Assembly: GCA_903892415.1 (NCBI GenBank)
Contig: CAITIQ010000455.1
Coordinates: 1 to 61,472 of the forward strand
Direction: 5' to 3'
Length of the DNA: 61,472 bases
Origin: an uncultured delta proteobacterium
GTDB taxonomy: Bacteria > Myxococcota_A > Polyangia > Polyangiales > Polyangiaceae
Positions 9,084 to 16,843 of this stretch are shown here, piece after piece. The position numbers were made by a program, and so were the translations under genes. Each line of letters opens with the position of its first letter. The first letter of the stretch is position 1. The notes beneath the pieces are model-generated. The model did not search any database. It saw nothing but the letters and a program-made list of their open reading frames with translations, and was not told the origin of the DNA.

Positions 9084-9857
9084 ATGACGGAACCGCACGC
9101 ACCCAAAGAGCGAAACGAAGCTGAAGAGATCCCGAAAGTGGACGTGAACGAGCGTGGTGCCAAGGGCGCCGACGGCTCGCCGCAGACCATGAACAAGCGG
9201 CTATTCGTCCAGCTGCTCGTTTTCGATTGTGACAGCAGCTTGAATCCGGACCACGCCATTGAGCAGCTCAAGACCGCACTCAATTCTCGCTCCGTCCGCG
9301 GAGTCATTTACCAGGACGTAAACGCTCCACGAGGACTTGGTGTCCTCACCTTCTCGGACGATCCGTCGACCTTCGTCGCACACGTCCGGCCGGCAATTCT
9401 CAGCCTGCCCGGACTCGTTCAACGAATCGATCACAACATGCTCGGGCGAACCTACTCGCAAGGATATGAGCAAGACCTGGGCTTTTGGCTGCTCGACCGC
9501 CCAATGTCCGTGATGGAGAATCCCGCGTGGCCGTGGCACGTTTGGTACCCTCTTCGGCGAACCGGCGCGTTTGCCAAACTCGACGGCCGAGAGCAAGCCA
9601 GCATTCTTCGCGAACACGCCATCATTGGACGAGCCTATGGCTCACAAGACTTGGCGCATGACGTGCGCCTCGCGTGCCACGGGCTCGACGCATCGGACAA
9701 CGAGTTCGTCGTCGGACTAATCGGGCAGGACTTGCACCCGCTTTCTCACGTGGTCCAATCGATGCGCAAAACGCGGCAAACGTCAGAGTACATATCGCAA
9801 ATGGGGCCCTTCTTCGTTGGCTACGCGGCCGCTCGATTGGGCGCCAAGGGCAGCTGA
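9084..9857 (+). CDS. Chlorite-dismutase-family haem protein (HemQ-like)
   Basis: About 257 residues from the ATG at 9084, which has AGAGGA just upstream; longer starts would run into the purA start region. After a 35-residue charged leader comes the ferredoxin-like fold of the chlorite dismutase family. Diagnostic stretches are WYPLRRTGAFAKL, EHAIIGRAYG (probable proximal haem His), ACHGLDASDNEFVVGL, LHPLSHVVQ and the C-terminal GPFFVGYAA. Members are either chlorite dismutases or coproheme decarboxylases (HemQ/ChdC) of the coproporphyrin haem pathway. No other haem gene lies nearby, so which activity applies is open. Family assignment is firm. Confidence 0.82.
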   Translation: MTEPHAPKERNEAEEIPKVDVNERGAKGADGSPQTMNKRLFVQLLVFDCDSSLNPDHAIEQLKTALNSRSVRGVIYQDVNAPRGLGVLTFSDDPSTFVAHVRPAILSLPGLVQRIDHNMLGRTYSQGYEQDLGFWLLDRPMSVMENPAWPWHVWYPLRRTGAFAKLDGREQASILREHAIIGRAYGSQDLAHDVRLACHGLDASDNEFVVGLIGQDLHPLSHVVQSMRKTRQTSEYISQMGPFFVGYAAARLGAKGS

Positions 9858-9864
9858 TACCCCA

Positions 9865-10665
9865 TTAGGGCGTAGTGGTCGGCGGCACTGCCGCCGGCTG
9901 CGCTACCGGTTGCTTTGCATACCAATCCTGGGCGGCTTGGTAATTCTGCTCAAGATAGTTGGCTTCACCGTCGCGGCGATTGTGGAGGCCCTTCTTGTTG
10001 GCCTTATTGGTGTGTTCAACCTTCATCGCACGAACGGCCGCAGCGATGGCTTTCACGTCCTTCTTAACGACGGCCTCGCGGATCTGCATGAAGTGTTTGC
10101 GGCGCAGGGACTTCTTCTTGCCCATCGAGTCACCGCGGTTGTAGACGACGGAAAGAATAACGGCTTGAGAGTACGGGTCCATCTGGCCGTAGCCAGGGAA
10201 TATTTTCTCCACCTTAGCTTCAAACTTCGGAATGGTGACGTCCTCGTACACCTTCACCGCAGCCTTGTATTGAATGTCGATGTCCTTGGTTGCGACAACG
10301 GCTGCCTTATTCGCCTTCTTCTTGGGCGGGACTTTTTTCCCCTTAGCGGTGATTGAGGGGACGTAGTCGTCAAGCTTGTCGAGTTGCTCCGGCGTTAAGT
10401 GTCCGCCCCAATCCTTCTTGAAGCCCTCTTGTGTCTGGTACTTGAGGTCATACCCCATGCCGACGGTCAAACCAGAGTAGCCTTTGGGCCAATGCGGTAA
10501 CGGGTTGTAACGCGATCGAATAGCCTTCTCGTCTCCGCCTGCAACCTCCCATGCTGCAATGAATCTCGATTTGGATGAACTGAACCCGTCATCGGGAGTC
10601 TCTGGGGCCGTAGCATCCGTTGGCTTGGCGTCCGCGGGCGGGGTGGTGGGATTCAGATCGTCCAT
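9865..10665 (-). CDS. Pesticin/T4-lysozyme-like muramidase, candidate type VI effector
   Basis: About 266 residues from the ATG at 10665, which has GAGG nine bases upstream. Residues 1-30 are Pro/Thr/Asp-rich, with no Sec signal. The catalytic domain carries FIAAWE (Glu40), GLTVGMGYDL (Thr67 and Asp73) and, late, a Tyr-Asn-Arg-Gly turn (VVYNRGDS). The Glu then Thr-x5-Asp arrangement matches pesticin and phage T4-type lysozymes, which cut the glycan strands of peptidoglycan. A Lys-rich insert (PPKKKANK) separates the subdomains. It is divergent from vgrG with a shared 184-base intergenic region, which suggests delivery by type VI secretion. No adjacent immunity gene is evident. A housekeeping muramidase remains possible, but the missing signal peptide argues against it. 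Confidence 0.7.
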   Translation of the reverse strand: MDDLNPTTPPADAKPTDATAPETPDDGFSSSKSRFIAAWEVAGGDEKAIRSRYNPLPHWPKGYSGLTVGMGYDLKYQTQEGFKKDWGGHLTPEQLDKLDDYVPSITAKGKKVPPKKKANKAAVVATKDIDIQYKAAVKVYEDVTIPKFEAKVEKIFPGYGQMDPYSQAVILSVVYNRGDSMGKKKSLRRKHFMQIREAVVKKDVKAIAAAVRAMKVEHTNKANKKGLHNRRDGEANYLEQNYQAAQDWYAKQPVAQPAAVPPTTTP

Positions 10666-10739
10666 GGTCGAGGTCCTCGTGGCGGTGGACAATGTAGGTC
10701 AAGTCGCTTTCCCGAGGGGGAAATGGCTCATCACGCCCT

Positions 10740-10763
10740 GACTGGTCATCCGAAAGACCAGTC
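10740..10763. promoter_or_regulatory. Perfect inverted repeat in the effector/vgrG divergent promoter region
   Basis: GACTGGTC and GACCAGTC form 8-base perfect arms around an 8-base spacer, midway between the divergent lysozyme-like gene and vgrG. Arm size and spacing would suit a dimeric regulator or an RNA hairpin in the vgrG leader. No regulator gene is adjacent. Confidence 0.4.
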
Positions 10764-10765
10764 GT

Positions 10766-10780
10766 TGCACAATACGTGCA
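10766..10780. promoter_or_regulatory. Second short inverted repeat upstream of vgrG
   Basis: TGCAC and GTGCA flank a 5-base spacer (AATAC), only two bases beyond the first inverted repeat and 70 bases before the vgrG ATG. The close pairing suggests a compound regulatory site, but short repeats like this also occur by chance. Confidence 0.3.
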
Positions 10781-10849
10781 GAGCGAGAACCTGACGTATG
10801 GGTCGAACGTGCTGTTCGGCTGAGGCACGCGACTTGCCAATACCGGGTT

Positions 10850-12751
10850 ATGACCTCGCTCCTCGCGCGACCACAGAACCTCCAGCTCTTCGCAGACCTA
10901 GCCGACACCTTCGACGTACGCAGCTTTGAAGTCACAGAGGGGCTGAATTCGCTTTTTTCGGTCGACATCGTTGCCCGCTGCGCGAATCCAACGGTCGACC
11001 TGGAAGAAGCCATCGGCAAGTCAGCGGCCTTCCGTATTGAGACACTCGTGGGTGCCTATGGCGACGCACCCGCCCCACTCTGGTCGGGTATCATCGCTGA
11101 TATCGAACAGCTTGCCTCCGAGGACGAGGGGCTCTCCACATATCAGTTGCGTCTGGTCCCGAGCTTTTGGCTCCTTACGCAACGAACGAACTGCAGGGTC
11201 TTTCAGCAGATGTCCGACCTCGACATCGTCAAGGCGATGTTCGACGAGTGGTCTCTCCCTTATGAGAACGCATGCTCCGGCAGCTACAAGACCCGCAAGT
11301 ATCGAGTGCAGTATCAGGAGAGCGATTATGCATTCGTTTGTCGGCTGCTCGAGGCGGCGGGCGTCAGCTATGTGCTTGAGCAAAGGGAGTCCACGACGAC
11401 GATCATTCTGCGAGATGCGCCGGAGAGGGTTGAACCACGGCCGGTTCCACTACAACACGTTGGGGAGCCGACCACAGGCCAGCTCTACGCGACTAGCCTA
11501 CGCACTCAGCGGCGCATTCGCTCGGGCCGTACCACGTTTGCAGATCACGATCCCCGGCTGCCTAACGAGCCACTCTTGGGCCAAGCGAGCTCCAGCGGAC
11601 ATCCGCTCGAGTCCCGACTGGAAACCTTCAAGTACATTCCTGGTGCGTTCAAGTTTGGCAACTCCGGTCCCAAGGATACGCCCACGGCAGACGACCGCGG
11701 CCGCTCGCGCTCAGACCCTGACGAAGCGGGGCGAATCGCCGGGCGAGACGCAGCGGCCAAGGTTGCCCGATCTCAAAGGGTTTCTTTTAACTCCAATTCG
11801 CTCGATCTTCGGGCCGGTACCGTACTATCGATTGTCGGGCACCCAACTGCAGAGCGGTTCAAAACCCTCTTACTCGAGAAGGTCCGATTTTCCGGCTCAC
11901 ACGACGCTGAGGTAGCTATTTCGGCTGAAGCGGTAAGCGCGGATGCTTCATACCACCCTGCTTCCAACACGCCGATTCCCAGCATTGCCGGTATTGAATC
12001 GGCCACAGTCGTCGGCCCCCCTGACGAGACGATCCACTGCGATGAGTTCGGTCGGATACGAGTCCAGTTCCACTGGGATCGGTACGGGCAAATGAATGAG
12101 TACTCCTCTTGCTGGATCCCGGTCAATCAACCGTGGGCAGGAGAAGGCTTTGGCATGGTGAACCTACCGCGGATTGGACAGGAGGTAATCGTATCCTTCT
12201 TAGGCGGTAACCCCGAGGAACCTGTCGTGGTCGGTCGCGTGTTCAACAACCTCAAGCGACCGCCCTTCTCGTTGCCCCAAGCCAAGAACGAGAGCGGGTT
12301 CCGCAGCAAGAGTGTGCCCGACACTGGCGGCTACAGCCTGCTTCGCTTCGTCGACACGGCCGGAGAAGAACTGGTCGAGGGCCGAGCCGAGAAGGACATG
12401 AAGACGCGTGTGAACAACGACAAGGCGCTGTCCGTCGGTCGTGACCGCAGTATGTCGATCGAACGCGACGACGAAGAGAAGGTCGCCGGCATGCAGCGGG
12501 AGTCCGTCGGCAAGGATAAGTTGTCCCGCGTCTTTGACAGCCTGCTATCAATCGTTGGCAAAGAGCGCCTGCTCAAGACCGTCGGCAACATGATATCGCA
12601 GGCGAAGTCCCACGCGATCTCGAGCGACGAGACGATCAACCTGACCGTCGGCAACTCCCTGATCTATATGGACAAGGACAAGATCGTTATTCACGCAAAG
12701 ACAGTGCTCGTGAATCCTGACGTTACACCTAGCCAAAAGCCCAACGCCTGA
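10850..12751 (+). CDS. vgrG: Type VI secretion spike protein VgrG
   Basis: VgrG trimers cap the Hcp tube of the type VI secretion system and carry effectors into target cells. This 633-residue protein has the normal layout: a gp27-like N-terminal region (about 1-350, beginning LLARPQNLQLFADLA), a gp5-like OB fold (about 385-470, with DEFGRIRVQFHWDRYG and a Cys-Trp-Ile-Pro-Val strand), then a beta-helix needle (about 480-633) with repeating ING/VGK-type turns. No extra C-terminal effector domain is fused. No tss core genes are in the window, so this is an orphan vgrG island. The next gene starts 4 bases after its stop. Confidence 0.93.
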   Translation: MTSLLARPQNLQLFADLADTFDVRSFEVTEGLNSLFSVDIVARCANPTVDLEEAIGKSAAFRIETLVGAYGDAPAPLWSGIIADIEQLASEDEGLSTYQLRLVPSFWLLTQRTNCRVFQQMSDLDIVKAMFDEWSLPYENACSGSYKTRKYRVQYQESDYAFVCRLLEAAGVSYVLEQRESTTTIILRDAPERVEPRPVPLQHVGEPTTGQLYATSLRTQRRIRSGRTTFADHDPRLPNEPLLGQASSSGHPLESRLETFKYIPGAFKFGNSGPKDTPTADDRGRSRSDPDEAGRIAGRDAAAKVARSQRVSFNSNSLDLRAGTVLSIVGHPTAERFKTLLLEKVRFSGSHDAEVAISAEAVSADASYHPASNTPIPSIAGIESATVVGPPDETIHCDEFGRIRVQFHWDRYGQMNEYSSCWIPVNQPWAGEGFGMVNLPRIGQEVIVSFLGGNPEEPVVVGRVFNNLKRPPFSLPQAKNESGFRSKSVPDTGGYSLLRFVDTAGEELVEGRAEKDMKTRVNNDKALSVGRDRSMSIERDDEEKVAGMQRESVGKDKLSRVFDSLLSIVGKERLLKTVGNMISQAKSHAISSDETINLTVGNSLIYMDKDKIVIHAKTVLVNPDVTPSQKPNA

Positions 12752-12755
12752 GCCA

Positions 12756-13679
12756 ATGAAGCTTGCCCACGTAGACGTTAGAGGGATACGCGGACTTCCT
12801 GACCTCTCCTTCTCGCTCCAGGCAGGCGGAACAGGCGAGCCCTACGACAGCTTCGTCATCTTTGGGCCCTGCGGGTCCGGTAAGACACGTCTGCTGGAAA
12901 CGATCATCGCCGCCAAAGAAACGATTGGACCCTACGTGGGTATGGTGCGCCCGAGCGATTGGATGCGGGACGAGAAACAGGGAGCGCGCGTAGAGCTTGC
13001 ATTCTCGCTCAACGAGGAGGAACGGCTCGCTGCGCCCAATGCCGGAAGTCCCGCACGGGCGCTCGCACTTTGGTCTTCCCAAGGGCTTGGCTCCGAGGCC
13101 GATCGCGGGCTTGTTCGACTCCTCGAGCGCTATGAGCACCTACCAACGAGCGGCAAGTTTGAATACTTCCCCGAGAACCGTCAGCGAGCCTGGGGCGCAC
13201 GTTCTGACGGGCTGGGGGCACTCGAGCAAAGTCTTATGCGACTAGCGAAAGACCCCCAGAAGTTCTGCTTCTTACCTCGCTTTCTAACCTCGCTACGAGG
13301 AGACGCGACCAAGACTCGTGCCTTTGCAGATGCCGTCCAATCGCTCACCGAGACCATTCGAGTCAAAGAGCCAGAGGACCAGGATGACGACACGTACTTC
13401 AAGAACCGCTTTGGCCAAGCGGTGTTCTTTAGCCAGCTCTCTTCTTCAGAGACGGACGCTGTGCTCATTGCCGCTACCTCGGTCAACATCGCCCTAAATC
13501 AATCGATTGTTTTCCTAGACCGACCGGAGCTTTACGTTCACCCAAGCCGGCTTGGGCAGTGGCTTGCTGGCCTAGCCAAGCTAGGCCGTAATAATCAGTG
13601 GCTGATCGCTACATCCAGCCCCGTGGTCAGTACCAGCGTGACGAAGGCCCAGCTCCTTACCTTGGGAGCGCAACAATGA
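12756..13679 (+). CDS. VgrG-linked P-loop ATPase-like protein, copy 1
   Basis: A 307-residue protein with an ABC/SMC/OLD-like ATP-binding fold. Walker A is FGPCGSGKT (Lys43). Near the C-terminus an SSSETDAVLIAA segment sits where ABC proteins carry their signature, and SIVFLDRPELY sits at Walker B. There the usual Asp-Glu is Asp255-Arg256, so the catalytic Glu seems replaced. It has no membrane segment. It starts 4 bases after vgrG and overlaps the next, homologous gene by ATGA, so all are one operon. The two share a further motif, YEHxxxxxKxEYFxENR. A role in effector loading or spike assembly is inference from position. Confidence 0.75.
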   Translation: MKLAHVDVRGIRGLPDLSFSLQAGGTGEPYDSFVIFGPCGSGKTRLLETIIAAKETIGPYVGMVRPSDWMRDEKQGARVELAFSLNEEERLAAPNAGSPARALALWSSQGLGSEADRGLVRLLERYEHLPTSGKFEYFPENRQRAWGARSDGLGALEQSLMRLAKDPQKFCFLPRFLTSLRGDATKTRAFADAVQSLTETIRVKEPEDQDDDTYFKNRFGQAVFFSQLSSSETDAVLIAATSVNIALNQSIVFLDRPELYVHPSRLGQWLAGLAKLGRNNQWLIATSSPVVSTSVTKAQLLTLGAQQ

Positions 13680-14602
13680 AACTACGCAGCGTTCAGACCA
13701 GTGGCGTACTGGGGCTTCCCGACGGAATCTACGATTTCTGGGACGGGGAAAAGCCGCACGCCCTCGTGGTCATTGCCGGGGAGGAAGCGACCGGCAAGAC
13801 ACGTCTATTGGAGGTCATTGCAGCGGCTCGCGAGGTTCTATCACCCGAGACGGAGGACTTTGACCAGGAGTCCTTCGTACGGGCGGGCAGCCGTTCGGCA
13901 AAGGCTCTCTTGTGCTTTTATCTGAGTGAACAAGAGCAGGCTCTCATCGGTGCAGAATCGAGGGACGTCCAGGCCGAAGTTATCTTTGGTGCCGATCCAG
14001 CGGTGGCGGCCCCCGACCAAACCGACCCGGGGCTTCTCTACCTGATTGAGCATTATGAGCACAGCGCCACCGTCAGTAAACTTGAGTACTTCGCCGAGAA
14101 CCGGCGGCTCGACGTCGGTGGTGGTGAGATGTCCCTCGAGCCCGAGACCCAACAGGCGTTCCGAACCAGCAAGAGTCCTCGCAAGTACGCATTTGTCCCA
14201 ACGTTCCTAGACTCGCTCCGTACAGGTAACGAGCAGCGGGCTGCTCGTTTTGCGCGGGGACTCGAGGTGTTGCGAACGACCTGTAGCTTCGACCTCGCCT
14301 CGGGAAAACTGTACTCCCGCAATCTCGCCGTGCGCAGCTTGTTGGAGCTTTCCTCGAGCGAGGCGGACGCTGTACTCATCGCGGCAACCGCGAGCCTTGT
14401 CGTCTTGTCCAACTCTATTCTGCTGATCGACCGGCCCGAGTTGTACCGACAGGACACGCAAGACTTCGTGACAGGGCTCCAGCAGCTCGGGGATGACAAT
14501 CAAATCCTTATAGCCACCACCTCGGCCGAGATGAGCGCCAAAGATTCTAGTCGCTGTCTCGTCAAGCTTGACGCACGCACGCCGCAATCGCTGTCTTCCT
14601 AG
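13676..14602 (+). CDS. VgrG-linked P-loop ATPase-like protein, copy 2
   Basis: 308 residues from the ATG at 13676, which overlaps the stop of copy 1; a longer in-frame start at 13598 would lie inside that gene. Walker A is AGEEATGKT (Lys41). The Walker B position reads SILLIDRPELY, again Asp252-Arg253 instead of Asp-Glu, and the preceding SSSEADAVLIAAT matches copy 1. Overall identity with copy 1 is moderate, so the duplication looks old and both copies are kept. They may form a heterodimer, as ABC-type nucleotide-binding folds usually pair head to tail. The target is unknown; a VgrG-loading or effector-handling role is inferred from operon context. Confidence 0.75.
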   Translation: MKLRSVQTSGVLGLPDGIYDFWDGEKPHALVVIAGEEATGKTRLLEVIAAAREVLSPETEDFDQESFVRAGSRSAKALLCFYLSEQEQALIGAESRDVQAEVIFGADPAVAAPDQTDPGLLYLIEHYEHSATVSKLEYFAENRRLDVGGGEMSLEPETQQAFRTSKSPRKYAFVPTFLDSLRTGNEQRAARFARGLEVLRTTCSFDLASGKLYSRNLAVRSLLELSSSEADAVLIAATASLVVLSNSILLIDRPELYRQDTQDFVTGLQQLGDDNQILIATTSAEMSAKDSSRCLVKLDARTPQSLSS

Positions 14603-14618
14603 TTAACGCCGGAGCGCT

Positions 14619-15059
14619 ATGACTTCCTATCACTTCAATGAAGCAATGTTCGCTCTGCCGGACGTAGAGAGGCTGGTCGACCACTCGAGGCAGTTCCTCG
14701 AGATCACCACCGAGGACGGCTCAACACTGGATCTCGTGATCGCGCGCACCCCAATCATCGAGGGCCAAGCCCTGCGAGCGGCAGTCGAAAACGGGCTCAC
14801 GGAGCAGCGACGCTCGTTGCGAGCCTTCAGCGTCCTATCAGCGAGGGAGCGCGAATACCCCGCGCTACACGGGATTGAGGTTCGGCTGCGCTTTATCGAC
14901 AAATCAGAGGGGCCTATCTACCATCATGAATTCCACACGCTGATGGGCAATACCCGAGTGGGGTTTCACGCGATCTGCGCAGTAGCGCGCGCCGACTACT
15001 GTGACTCTTGGATGGAAGCCATGCTCGAGAGCGTGAAGACTCGAAACTTCGGTACCTAG
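14619..15059 (+). CDS. DUF1795/DcrB-like protein, probable EagR-type T6SS adaptor
   Basis: A 146-residue cytosolic protein with no signal peptide. The pattern (an N-terminal FNEAMFALP segment, a mixed beta region, LRAFSVLSARE, then YHHEFHTLMGNTRVGFHAICAV and a C-terminal helix) fits the DUF1795/DcrB fold. DUF1795 proteins encoded beside vgrG (EagR family) bind transmembrane segments of effectors and load them on VgrG. It starts 16 bases after the second P-loop gene, closing the vgrG operon. No Rhs-type effector, the usual EagR client, is present, so the client here is unknown. The stop directly abuts the convergent UbiB-family gene. Confidence 0.65.
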   Translation: MTSYHFNEAMFALPDVERLVDHSRQFLEITTEDGSTLDLVIARTPIIEGQALRAAVENGLTEQRRSLRAFSVLSAREREYPALHGIEVRLRFIDKSEGPIYHHEFHTLMGNTRVGFHAICAVARADYCDSWMEAMLESVKTRNFGT

Positions 15060-16745
15060 CTACTTGCGTGTCAGGTCCAGGCCGAGATGAATCGTGACAA
15101 ACACGAGAGCGAGGCCCAGCAACACGTAACCAGCAGTCCCGTTCCCCGAAGTAACCAGCCAAGAACCGGAGACGGCAAGCGCTCCAGTCACGAGGCCACT
15201 GAAGACTCGGCGTCCAAACCGATCGAGGGCGCCGGGTAACTTCGTATCCACCGTTGAAACGCTCACTCTACCGAGCCTTAGGTCTTCAAGCACCTCTCGC
15301 GCAAGTTGCGGAAGGTCGTACGTCGACTGCCCTAGTCTTTCGACCCCGCGCAGCAGGTCGTTGCCAATTCGCTGAGGCGAATAGCGCTTCTTCAGCAGTT
15401 CAACAAAGTACGGCTTCGATTCGGTCAATACATCCAGGTCGGGATAGATCTCCTTACCCACGCCTTCGATCGTCATCAGCGCTTTACCCACTAGGAGAAA
15501 GTCTGGGGGGATCTCGAGTCCAAACTTCTTGGCTCCTCCGAGGAGGTCAGAAATCATCGATGACAGAGCGATCTCTCGAAGCGGCTTGTTGAGATACTTT
15601 TCACTCAGCATACCCACCTCGGCACGGTACGCTCTCATATCGACTCTGCGGGTCGGCGTCCCCATAGCGTACAAGGCATCAGCTATGGCGATATGGTCAT
15701 TGCGCCCCGCACCAACCATCAGGTCTATACACCTATCCCGCATCTCGGGGGAAAGACGGCCGACCATGCCCAGATCAATCAGCCCGAAGACTGGATTCTC
15801 GGGCGTTCCGGAAATAAGGATGTTGCCCGGATGGGGGTCGGCGTGGAAAAAGCCATCCTCGAAGATCATCTTGATCACGACTCCGACGGCCGTCTTAGCA
15901 ATCTTCTCCCCCGAGAAGCCCTCCTGTTCGATAGCGTCATAGACCTTCTTTCCCGGAAGAAGCTCGAGAGTCAGCACAGACTTTGAGCTTGCGTGCTTGT
16001 GCGGTAGCGGAAACCGCACCTCCGAGTGCCCTTCAAAGTTCTTGCGGAAACGCAGAGCGTTATCGGCCTCTAGCGTAAAGTCGAGCTCGGCTGTGATGGC
16101 TCGGTCAAACTGCTCGACGAGCCCTACCGGATTGTACGTACCGGACTCGGGTATGGTGCGTTCCACGAGGCGCGCTAAGTGATGGAGCAGGTCGAGGTCG
16201 CTGGTTACGGTCGCACGTATGCCGGGGCGTTGGACCTTGATGACGACATCGACCGCACCGTCATCCGACTTGAGCCGAGCGCGATGCACTTGTCCAATCG
16301 AGGCTGCTGCTAGCGGTTTCTCCTCGATGCTCTCGTAAAAGGTATCGAGCGAAGCTCCCAGCGACACTTCAATCGCCTCGGCGATCTTCTCGAACGGCAG
16401 CGGGGAAACCTCATCTTGGAGCTTCTTCAACTCGAAGGTCCACTCACTCGGCAGCAAGTCGGTGCGAGTCGATGCAATCTGGCCCAACTTGACGAAGGAT
16501 GGGCCTAGGTCCATTGCCACCAGTCGCACGCGCTCTGCTAGCGGGCTCTTGGCTTCCTCTTTGCCCCGCGCTTCCGCTTGAGCCAACTCAGGATCTTCAC
16601 TGCTTTGCGGCGGCTCCGACGCCCCCTTCGGCTTCGCGCCGAGACCAAGCCTACGCGCGACGTCGGCAAAGCCGTGGCGCACCAAGACGACGTAGATTTG
16701 CCTCAGGCGACCAAGCTCACGAAATGTGGAAAGGAGGTTTGCCAT
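15060..16745 (-). CDS. UbiB/ABC1-family atypical kinase
   Basis: A 561-residue membrane-associated protein. It contains the family's KxGQ segment (FVKLGQIAS), the Ala-rich loop region with AAASIGQVHRA, the catalytic-like FFHADPHPGN and LIDLGMVG (metal-binding Asp). Two hydrophobic helices close the C-terminus, ending in a Lys-Arg tail. UbiB proteins act in ubiquinone biosynthesis or quinone handling through ATPase rather than protein-kinase activity. No ubi genes flank it, so a broader lipid-related role is possible. A charged, Glu/Lys/Ala-rich insert follows the N-terminal helix (about 35-65). Confidence 0.88.
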   Translation of the reverse strand: MANLLSTFRELGRLRQIYVVLVRHGFADVARRLGLGAKPKGASEPPQSSEDPELAQAEARGKEEAKSPLAERVRLVAMDLGPSFVKLGQIASTRTDLLPSEWTFELKKLQDEVSPLPFEKIAEAIEVSLGASLDTFYESIEEKPLAAASIGQVHRARLKSDDGAVDVVIKVQRPGIRATVTSDLDLLHHLARLVERTIPESGTYNPVGLVEQFDRAITAELDFTLEADNALRFRKNFEGHSEVRFPLPHKHASSKSVLTLELLPGKKVYDAIEQEGFSGEKIAKTAVGVVIKMIFEDGFFHADPHPGNILISGTPENPVFGLIDLGMVGRLSPEMRDRCIDLMVGAGRNDHIAIADALYAMGTPTRRVDMRAYRAEVGMLSEKYLNKPLREIALSSMISDLLGGAKKFGLEIPPDFLLVGKALMTIEGVGKEIYPDLDVLTESKPYFVELLKKRYSPQRIGNDLLRGVERLGQSTYDLPQLAREVLEDLRLGRVSVSTVDTKLPGALDRFGRRVFSGLVTGALAVSGSWLVTSGNGTAGYVLLGLALVFVTIHLGLDLTRK

Positions 16746-16810
16746 GGCTGAGCGTGGTGCCGGTTAGAGCATGGAATCAGCCCGTGTCCCACTGCGGCGA
16801 AAATCACACT

Positions 16811-16840
16811 TTGCACAACCATGAACAAAGGCTATACATA
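16811..16840 (+). promoter_or_regulatory. Candidate promoter of the Cys-rich lipoprotein gene
   Basis: TTGCAC at 16811-16816 is followed after 16 bases by TATACA (or after 18 by TACATA), close to sigma-70 consensus and much more AT-rich than the surroundings. The start codon follows within a few bases of the -10 region, so the transcript would be nearly leaderless. Identified by eye only. Confidence 0.3.
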
Positions 16841-16843
16841 GCC

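Noticed and set aside
9865..15059. Complete type VI secretion locus
   Set aside because: No tssB/C, clpV, tssJKLM or hcp gene is present; only vgrG, a likely effector and accessory genes can be supported.
16499..16843. N-terminal extension of the Cys-rich lipoprotein frame
   Set aside because: It is antisense to the UbiB-family gene and would bury the lipoprotein signal; the ATG at 16844 begins a proper signal.
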